Assembly: GCA_947453295.1 (NCBI GenBank)
Contig: CANGGD010000008.1
Location: 1 to 40,145 of the forward strand
Source: Chitinophagaceae bacterium
Lineage (GTDB): Bacteria; Bacteroidota; Bacteroidia; Chitinophagales; Chitinophagaceae
Direction: 5' to 3'
Length of the DNA: 40,145 nucleotides
The notes under the pieces are model-generated. The model made no database searches. It had not been told where the DNA came from and was given only the letters and a program-made list of their open reading frames with translations. Position numbers and translations under genes: made by a program. Below, piece after piece: positions 34,259 through 40,145 of the stretch (its first letter is position 1; each line of letters opens with the position of its first letter).

Positions 34259-35512
34259 ATGGATTTAAAAAGAGTAGTCGTTACTGGATTAGGTGCACTA
34301 ACTCCTATTGGCAAAACTGTTGATGAATATTGGCAGAATCTTGAAAATGGGCTGAGTGGTTGTGACCTTATTCAACAATTTGACGCTTCTAAGTTTAAAA
34401 CCCGATTTGCTTGTGAAGTTAAAGACTTTGATCCCACAAACTATCTAGACAGAAAAGAAGCACGCAAAATTGATCGCTATTGTCAGTTTGCATTAATTGC
34501 AAGCGATGAGGCTGTTAAAGATGCCGGCATTAGTAAAGAAAATGTAAACCCAGACAGAGTCGGGGTTATTTTTGCTAGTGGTATTGGCGGACTTATCACC
34601 TTCCAAGAAGAAGTCTTAAATTTTGCTGCCGGAGATGGCACTCCTCGTTTCAATCCTTTCTTTATTCCTAAAATGATTTTGGACATCGCTGCCGGACAAA
34701 TTTCTATGCGTCATGGTTTTCGTGGTCCCAATTACGCAGTGGTTAGCGCTTGCGCTTCCTCAACAAATGCCATCATTGATGCATTTGATAATATTCGTCT
34801 CAATAAAGCTGATATTATTATAACTGGCGGAAGTGAAGCTGTTATTAGTGCTGCTGGTGTTGGCGGATTTAATGCAATGAAAGCATTGAGCGAAAGAAAC
34901 GATGATCCAAAAACAGCGAGCAGACCATTTGATAAAGATAGAGATGGTTTTGTAATGGGTGAAGGAGCTGGAGCTTTAGTTTTAGAAAGTCTAGAACACG
35001 CTTTAGCTAGAGGCGCAAAAATTTATTGCGAAATTGCTGGAGGTGGCGCTACTGCCGATGCACATCATATCACCGCACCTCATCCAGAAGGATTAGGCGC
35101 AAATAATGTTATGAAAGTTGCACTTCAAGATGCAAAAATGCAACCAACAGAAATAGATTATATTAATGTTCATGGAACTTCTACCCCATTGGGTGACATT
35201 GCTGAATCAAAAGCAATTTTAAATGTCTTTGGAAACCATGCCTATAATTTAAACATAAGCTCAACAAAAAGTATGACAGGCCATTGTTTAGGAGCAGCTG
35301 GTGCATTAGAAGCACTTGCTTGCATTATGGCTGTTACCAAAAATATCATCCCGCCAACTATCAATCATTTTACAGATGATCCGGATTTAGATCCTAATTT
35401 AAATTTTACATTTGAAAAAGCTCAATACAAAACTGTAAATGCAGCATTGAGTAACACCTTTGGATTTGGTGGACATAATGCCTCTGTCATTGTGAAAAAA
35501 TATAACACCTAA
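34259..35512 (+). CDS. fabF: beta-ketoacyl-ACP synthase II
   Basis: FabF elongates acyl-ACP with malonyl-ACP. The Cys-His-His triad is C165 (VVSACASSTNA), H305 (INVHGTSTPLGD) and H342 (SMTGHCLGAAGAL). The start RVVVTGLGALTPIG and the glycine-rich end NTFGFGGHNASV are family hallmarks. 417 residues. It sits between acpP and rnc on the same strand. Confidence 0.97.
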   Translation: MDLKRVVVTGLGALTPIGKTVDEYWQNLENGLSGCDLIQQFDASKFKTRFACEVKDFDPTNYLDRKEARKIDRYCQFALIASDEAVKDAGISKENVNPDRVGVIFASGIGGLITFQEEVLNFAAGDGTPRFNPFFIPKMILDIAAGQISMRHGFRGPNYAVVSACASSTNAIIDAFDNIRLNKADIIITGGSEAVISAAGVGGFNAMKALSERNDDPKTASRPFDKDRDGFVMGEGAGALVLESLEHALARGAKIYCEIAGGGATADAHHITAPHPEGLGANNVMKVALQDAKMQPTEIDYINVHGTSTPLGDIAESKAILNVFGNHAYNLNISSTKSMTGHCLGAAGALEALACIMAVTKNIIPPTINHFTDDPDLDPNLNFTFEKAQYKTVNAALSNTFGFGGHNASVIVKKYNT

Positions 35513-35542
35513 TTCATTTTCCTCTCTTTGTATTAAAAGATT

Positions 35543-35550
35543 TAAATTTG
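35543..35550 (+). promoter_or_regulatory. possible -7 element before rnc
   Basis: TAAATTTG matches TAnnTTTG 20 bases before the TTG start of rnc. No -33 element at the right distance; rnc may instead be read through from fabF. Confidence 0.35.
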
Positions 35551-35570
35551 GGGAAACAATTAATTTTATT

Positions 35571-36281
35571 TTGGCTTCCCTTCTATCCATTTTTCAACCT
35601 AACAAACAACTTTCCTCTTTTAAGAAACAACTTAAGAATGTTGTTGGTTTTACACCCAATAATATTATGCTTTATAAAACAGCTCTAAGCCATAGATCTA
35701 TTAGAGAAGGGGCTGATGAAAACAATGAAAGACTTGAATTTTTAGGAGATGCGGTACTGGGTTCGGTTATTGCTCATTACTTATTTAGAAAATATCCTTA
35801 CAAAGGCGAAGGTTTTCTTACAGAAATGAGAAGTAAAATGGTAAATCGCCAAAAGCTAAATGAAATTGCCTTAAAAATGGGGTTGAAGAAAATTACAATC
35901 TACAATAAGTTTGATGGAGCATTAAAAACATCACAAATATTTGGGAATACTCTTGAAGCTTTAGTTGGTGCAGTTTATCTTGATAAAGGCTACAATAAAA
36001 CACAAACTTGGGTAGAAAAATACATTATACTTCCACATCTTTTCATGGATGACTTAGAAGTAATTGACATTAACATCAAAAATAAATTATACGGTTGGGC
36101 AAATAAAAATGGAAAGAATGTTGATTTTGCAACAATAGATGAAAGCTTGGAAAACGGAAGAAGATTATTTACAATTGCTGCAACACTAGACGGAGAAATT
36201 ATTGCACAAGCAAAAGCTTTCAACAAAAAAGATGCTAGTCATTTGGCTGCTCAAATTGCTATTGAAAAATTGGGGTTATAA
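35571..36281 (+). CDS. rnc: ribonuclease III
   Basis: RNase III cleaves double-stranded RNA in rRNA and mRNA processing. The catalytic signature is NERLEFLGDAVLG (about 52-64), with the second metal-binding acidic pair in GNTLEALVGAVYLD. A C-terminal double-stranded RNA-binding domain covers about 165-236 (IKNKLYGWANKNGK to SHLAAQIAIEKLG). The start codon is TTG: the first ATG lies 32 codons in, within the conserved first helix, so it would remove needed sequence. 236 residues. Confidence 0.95.
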   Translation: MASLLSIFQPNKQLSSFKKQLKNVVGFTPNNIMLYKTALSHRSIREGADENNERLEFLGDAVLGSVIAHYLFRKYPYKGEGFLTEMRSKMVNRQKLNEIALKMGLKKITIYNKFDGALKTSQIFGNTLEALVGAVYLDKGYNKTQTWVEKYIILPHLFMDDLEVIDINIKNKLYGWANKNGKNVDFATIDESLENGRRLFTIAATLDGEIIAQAKAFNKKDASHLAAQIAIEKLGL

Positions 36282-36320
36282 AAAACTATTTTTGATGCCT
36301 TGTTTTAAACAAAAATATAG

Positions 36321-37367
36321 ATGCTTATGAAATTTGGTATTATAGGAAGCGGAAGTTGGGGAACAGCCTTAGCAAAAATAATTTCTGATAATGGTCAACA
36401 AATAAATTGGTGGATTAGAAGTAATGATACCATAGAACAATTCATTGAAAAAAAGCACAACCCCAAATATCTTCCTGGCGCAACCATTAAACTTGAAAAC
36501 ATTTCTTTCAGCAGCAACCTTATTCAAGTAATCAATGAAAGTGATATTTTAATTGTAGCGGTTCCCTCTGCATTTGTTTCTGATTTATTTTCATCATTAC
36601 CTGCAAACATTTTAGATGGAAAAAAAATTGTTTCCGCCATTAAAGGCATTCTTCCAAATGAGAATTTATTGTTCAATGATTTTTTAACGCAATACTTCAA
36701 TCTTCCTTTACAAAATTATTTCGCCATATTGGGGCCTTGTCATGCAGAAGAAGTTGCCGATGAAAAACTTTCCTATTTAACTATTTCTGGCAGTCATGAA
36801 AATGATTGCATTGAAATTGCAAAATGCTTTTCTACTCATTATTTAAAAACAATTGTCAATAAAGATATTTATGGTGCTCAGTATGCAGCTATTCTAAAAA
36901 ACATTTACGCATTAGGAGCAGGTATTGCACATGGATTAAATTATGGCGATAATTTTTTGAGTGTTTTAATTGCCAATAGTGCCGATGAAATGGCAGGCTT
37001 CCTCCGAAAAGCAGGTATCATTAATGCAGAGGTTGGTTACATTGAACATAATAAAAAATTATTCGAACAACAAACGCATCATAACTACGCAGCTTCTGTT
37101 TATTTAGGTGACTTATTAGTTACGTGCTACTCTTTGCATAGCAGAAACAGAATGTTTGGAACTATGATTGGCAAAGGGTACTCCATCAAAAATGCGCAGT
37201 TAGAAATGAATATGGTGGCTGAAGGGTATAATGCAAGTAATTGCATGTTTGTTATCAATAAAAAAATAAATGCCGAAATGATAATTGCTGAAACTATTTA
37301 TAAAATCTTATGGGAACGGCTACCCGCTAAAGAAGGATTTAAAATAATTGAACAGTCATTGATGTAA
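36321..37367 (+). CDS. gpsA: glycerol-3-phosphate dehydrogenase (NAD(P)+)
   Basis: GpsA makes sn-glycerol-3-phosphate for phospholipids. The nucleotide-binding motif is FGIIGSGSWGTALA, and the catalytic-lysine helix is AILKNIYALGAGIAHGL; ILGPCHAEEVA corresponds to the conserved GPS/TfA-E segment. 348 residues from the first ATG; the ATG two codons later (MKFGII) is equally plausible. It follows rnc by 39 bases and continues the lipid-synthesis theme of acpP-fabF. Confidence 0.95.
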   Translation: MLMKFGIIGSGSWGTALAKIISDNGQQINWWIRSNDTIEQFIEKKHNPKYLPGATIKLENISFSSNLIQVINESDILIVAVPSAFVSDLFSSLPANILDGKKIVSAIKGILPNENLLFNDFLTQYFNLPLQNYFAILGPCHAEEVADEKLSYLTISGSHENDCIEIAKCFSTHYLKTIVNKDIYGAQYAAILKNIYALGAGIAHGLNYGDNFLSVLIANSADEMAGFLRKAGIINAEVGYIEHNKKLFEQQTHHNYAASVYLGDLLVTCYSLHSRNRMFGTMIGKGYSIKNAQLEMNMVAEGYNASNCMFVINKKINAEMIIAETIYKILWERLPAKEGFKIIEQSLM

Positions 37368-37374
37368 TGGTTGA

Positions 37375-38094
37375 TTAACCATATATTTCCAAATGAATAT
37401 CTTTTTTATCATACCCCATCGCCATAATTCTTTGCTTGGCTTCATCAATCATTTCCTTCCAACCACATAAATAAAATTCTGCTGCAGGTTTTGTAATACA
37501 CAACGATTCATAAATAGCATGTACATATCCTTTTCTTCCCTCCCATTCTTCTTTTGATAAAGTTGGATAATAATGGAATTGTAGCATAGATTGCTCTAGT
37601 GATGTTAACTCTGAAGTGTACAATAGATTTTCTTTTTTTCGGGTGCCAAAAATCAAATGTATTTTTTGATAAGTTATTTTTTGTTCTTGAATATATTTAA
37701 CCATACTTCTAAAAGGGGCAATTCCTGTTCCTGTACAAATGAAAAATAATTCCTTTTCAATAGGTAATTGCAAAGTAAAAACTCCCTGAGGTCCTCTAAG
37801 CGTAAGTTCACTGCCAACTGATATTTCTTTAAATAGATAGGGTGTTCCTAATCCGTTGGGATTTAAAACTATTAATAATTCAAAAACATTTGTCCCATCT
37901 GGTGATGATGCTATAGAATAACTTCTCCATCTCTTATTGGGCTTCTCATGTATAGGTAAATCCAATGTTACAAATTGGCCGGGTTTAAAATCAAAAACCT
38001 CCAAGGAAGGGATTGTTATCCAAAATCTTTTTGTATCAGCCGTTTCATCTTCTATTCTAATAACTTTTCCTGTAATCCATGGTTGTAAAGACAT
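37375..38094 (-). CDS. ferredoxin-NAD(P)+ reductase-like flavoprotein
   Basis: The 239-residue protein has an FAD-binding barrel with RWRSYSIASSPDG (the R-x-Y-S motif) and an NAD(P)-binding domain with FICTGTGIAPFRSMVKY and a late FYLCGWKEMIDEAKQRI. The closing HLEIYG is the usual FNR-type C-terminus. There is no fused ferredoxin domain, so it must reduce or oxidise a separate partner. It is convergent with gpsA and divergent from mfd. The partner is not identifiable here. Confidence 0.88.
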   Translation of the reverse strand: MSLQPWITGKVIRIEDETADTKRFWITIPSLEVFDFKPGQFVTLDLPIHEKPNKRWRSYSIASSPDGTNVFELLIVLNPNGLGTPYLFKEISVGSELTLRGPQGVFTLQLPIEKELFFICTGTGIAPFRSMVKYIQEQKITYQKIHLIFGTRKKENLLYTSELTSLEQSMLQFHYYPTLSKEEWEGRKGYVHAIYESLCITKPAAEFYLCGWKEMIDEAKQRIMAMGYDKKDIHLEIYG

Positions 38095-38156
38095 ATACTT
38101 TATTTTTAGTAAGATACTAAATAATACTTTTAATTTTAAATTTTATAGGGAGGAGT

Positions 38157-38164
38157 TATCTTTG
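38157..38164 (+). promoter_or_regulatory. -7 element of mfd
   Basis: TATCTTTG, identical to the hemH element, ends 21 bases before the mfd ATG. It matches TAnnTTTG; no clear -33 element. Confidence 0.5.
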
Positions 38165-38185
38165 CGTACTTCTTAAATTGAGTGA

Positions 38186-40145
38186 ATGAATCTCGAAGTG
38201 CTGTTGAATTTTTATAAAAATGATTCTCGTTGTTTACAAATAGCGAGTAGGATTGTACTGCCCGAACCTCAGCATCTGCTTTTTTCTGGTGTTGAAGGTA
38301 GCTCTTTAGAATTTTTTATTGCTGCTTTACATGCCAACGAAAAACTATCACAATTAAATCATTTAATTATTTTGAGAGATGCTGAAGAAGCCGCTTACTT
38401 TCAAAATTCATTAGAAAATATTACAAAGGCACTTGATATTTTTTATTTCCCTTCTTCTTTTAAAAATAAAAGGAATTATCAATTACTGAATAGCAGTCAC
38501 GTAATGCTCCGAACAGAAGCACTTACTAAAATTGTTGCAGGTGGGAATAAAAAAATTATTGTTACCTATCCAGAAGCCATATACGAAAAAGTAGTTTTAT
38601 CTAAAACATTATCAGATAATATTATTAGCATTAAACAAGCCGATGAATTGGATGTTAATGGCATACTTCAACGTTTTGTAGACTATGGATTTGTTAGAAC
38701 AGATTTCGTTTACGAACCCGGACAATTTGCCATACGAGGAGGGATTTTAGATATTTATTCTTTTGGAAATGAAAAGCCATATCGAATTGAATTGTTTGGA
38801 AACGAAGTAGACAGCATCAGAATCTTCGACCCCGAAAATCAATTAAGTGAAAGAAAATTATTGCAAGTAAATATCATTCCAAATGTAGAAACTCAATTTG
38901 AAAGTGGTGAAAAAGTATCGTTGTTGAATTTTCTTTCTGATCAAACAGTTATTTGGGCAAGAGATTGGAATTACATCAAAGAGAAAATTGAACAAGAAGA
39001 AGAAAATCTGGAACTCTTTTTAGAACAATTAAAAACTAAAAAAGTAGATGATACTCAACAAGAAGAATTAACAGACATACATTTCAAAACTGCTGTTTCT
39101 AAAGAAGATTTTGTAAACATTCATTTAATTGAACAGCAAATCCAAAAGAAGCATTTCATCGAAATTGGTAAAAAACAAGCCTTTCAAATTAATAATAAAA
39201 ATGCTGAACGGATTGAATTTAACGCTAAACCACAGCCATCATTCAACAGACAATTTGATTTACTCATAAAGAACTTACAGGATTTCGAAAAAGAAAAATA
39301 CAACATTTTCATTTTTGCAGAAAATCCAAAGCAATTGGAAAGACTGCATATCATTTTTACAGATTTGAAAGCAGAAATTCAAGTCACTCCTATTCCAACT
39401 GCAATCCATGAAGGTTTTATTGATGAGAATAATAAATTGGTTTGTTATACGGATCATCAGGTATTTCAACGATACCACAAGTACAAAGTAAAACAGGCCT
39501 TTAACAAGAACAAAGCCCTTACTTTAAAAACCCTTAGAGAATTACAACCCGGAGATTATGTTTCACATATTGATCATGGAGTTGGTGTCTATAGCGGATT
39601 GCAAAAAATTGAAGCAAATGGTCGTTTACAGGAAGCTGTTAGAATTCAATATAAAGATGGCGATTTATTGTATGTAAATATTTCATCTCTTCATAAAATA
39701 AGCAAATACAGTGGTAAAGAGGGCTCTGTGCCTAAAATGAATAAACTGGGTAGCGATGTTTGGATAAAACTAAAAGAAAAAACAAAGAAGCAAGTAAAAG
39801 ATATTGCTACAGATCTTATAAAACTGTATGCGCAAAGAAAAAGTCAGCTTGGGTTTCAACACAGTCCTGATAATTACATGCAAACCGAATTAGAAGCTAG
39901 CTTTATTTATGAGGATACTCCCGACCAAGCAAAAGCTTCTGAGGATGTAAAAAAAGATATGGAAAAAGAATCTCCCATGGACCGATTGGTGTGTGGGGAT
40001 GTTGGTTTTGGAAAAACAGAAGTGGTAATTAGAGCTGCATTTAAATCATGTTGTGATGGTAAACAAGCTGCTATTTTAGTGCCTACAACAATATTGGCTT
40101 ATCAGCACTATAAAACATTTAAAGAAAGATTAAGAGATTTTCCTG
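38186..40145 (+). CDS. mfd: transcription-repair coupling factor, partial (N-terminal 653 codons)
   Basis: The frame opens at ATG 38186 (MNLEVLLNFYKNDSRC) and runs off the right edge, which is why the track misses it. Mfd removes stalled RNA polymerase and recruits UvrAB. Seen: an N-terminal UvrB-like region with FVYEPGQFAIRGGILDIYSF and ELFGNEVDSIRIFDP, the RNA-polymerase-interacting domain with GDYVSHIDHGVGVYSGLQ and YVNISSLHKISKY, and the start of the translocase with Walker A GDVGFGKTEVVIRAAF. The rest of the helicase and the C-terminal domain lie outside the window. It is another DNA-repair gene, but far from the photolyase operon. Confidence 0.95.
   Translation, partial: MNLEVLLNFYKNDSRCLQIASRIVLPEPQHLLFSGVEGSSLEFFIAALHANEKLSQLNHLIILRDAEEAAYFQNSLENITKALDIFYFPSSFKNKRNYQLLNSSHVMLRTEALTKIVAGGNKKIIVTYPEAIYEKVVLSKTLSDNIISIKQADELDVNGILQRFVDYGFVRTDFVYEPGQFAIRGGILDIYSFGNEKPYRIELFGNEVDSIRIFDPENQLSERKLLQVNIIPNVETQFESGEKVSLLNFLSDQTVIWARDWNYIKEKIEQEEENLELFLEQLKTKKVDDTQQEELTDIHFKTAVSKEDFVNIHLIEQQIQKKHFIEIGKKQAFQINNKNAERIEFNAKPQPSFNRQFDLLIKNLQDFEKEKYNIFIFAENPKQLERLHIIFTDLKAEIQVTPIPTAIHEGFIDENNKLVCYTDHQVFQRYHKYKVKQAFNKNKALTLKTLRELQPGDYVSHIDHGVGVYSGLQKIEANGRLQEAVRIQYKDGDLLYVNISSLHKISKYSGKEGSVPKMNKLGSDVWIKLKEKTKKQVKDIATDLIKLYAQRKSQLGFQHSPDNYMQTELEASFIYEDTPDQAKASEDVKKDMEKESPMDRLVCGDVGFGKTEVVIRAAFKSCCDGKQAAILVPTTILAYQHYKTFKERLRDFP

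Overview
The window comes from the chromosome of a member of the Bacteroidota, most likely a Chitinophagaceae-like aerobe. The DNA is A+T-rich (about one-third G+C by eye). Upstream regions carry the Bacteroidetes -7 element TAnnTTTG and lack Shine-Dalgarno sequences. One large secreted protein ends in a type IX secretion (T9SS) sorting domain. Several lipoproteins are present, and acpP-fabF-rnc is in the usual Bacteroidota order. Oxygen-dependent HemF and B12-dependent NrdJ fit an aerobic lifestyle.

Region 1 (1-5087, minus strand) is a compact DNA-repair operon. It reads flavin reductase-like protein, a 45-residue DUF2256 zinc-ribbon protein absent from the ORF track, an iron-sulfur (6-4) photolyase, a DASH-type cryptochrome fused at its C-terminus to a DUF2805/TIGR03643 module, and an AlkB-type dioxygenase. 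Gaps are 19, 2, 0 and about 25 bases. The cluster brings together two classes of light-driven repair enzyme and oxidative dealkylation repair. A partial gene of unknown function lies at the left edge.

Region 2 (5270-8535, plus strand) holds an ABC-2 exporter (ATPase plus permease), a LolA-like periplasmic protein, and a short-chain dehydrogenase-like protein whose catalytic tyrosine is replaced by valine. Between this and the heme genes (8559-9483, minus) are two small reading frames. Each is interrupted near its N-terminus by an in-frame TAA. One is clearly a lipoprotein gene broken just before its lipobox cysteine.

Region 3 (9514-18411) encodes all of heme biosynthesis from glutamyl-tRNA to protoheme: hemA-C-D-E-F-B-L leftward and hemH-hemJ rightward from a shared 176-base divergent region. 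That region contains a striking dyad of two mirrored pairs of Pho-box-like repeats.

Region 4 (18516-24424) has an unknown lipoprotein, a 990-residue T9SS cargo protein with three 198-bp tandem repeats, a PAP2 phosphatase and glycyl-tRNA synthetase. Region 5 (24468-25756) is an accessory insertion: three near-identical palindromes built on CACCATTTAAATGGTG that separate a REP-associated-type (HUH) transposase gene from an ORF6N-domain gene.

Region 6 (25794-40145) is mostly housekeeping: class II ribonucleotide reductase, D-aminoacyl-tRNA deacylase, a MazG-like pyrophosphohydrolase, a PhoD-type phosphatase, a YcxB-like membrane protein, a serine beta-lactamase-like lipoprotein, a GNAT acetyltransferase, acpP-fabF-rnc, gpsA, a ferredoxin reductase-like flavoprotein and the first 653 codons of mfd. 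No tRNA, rRNA or CRISPR array was recognised.
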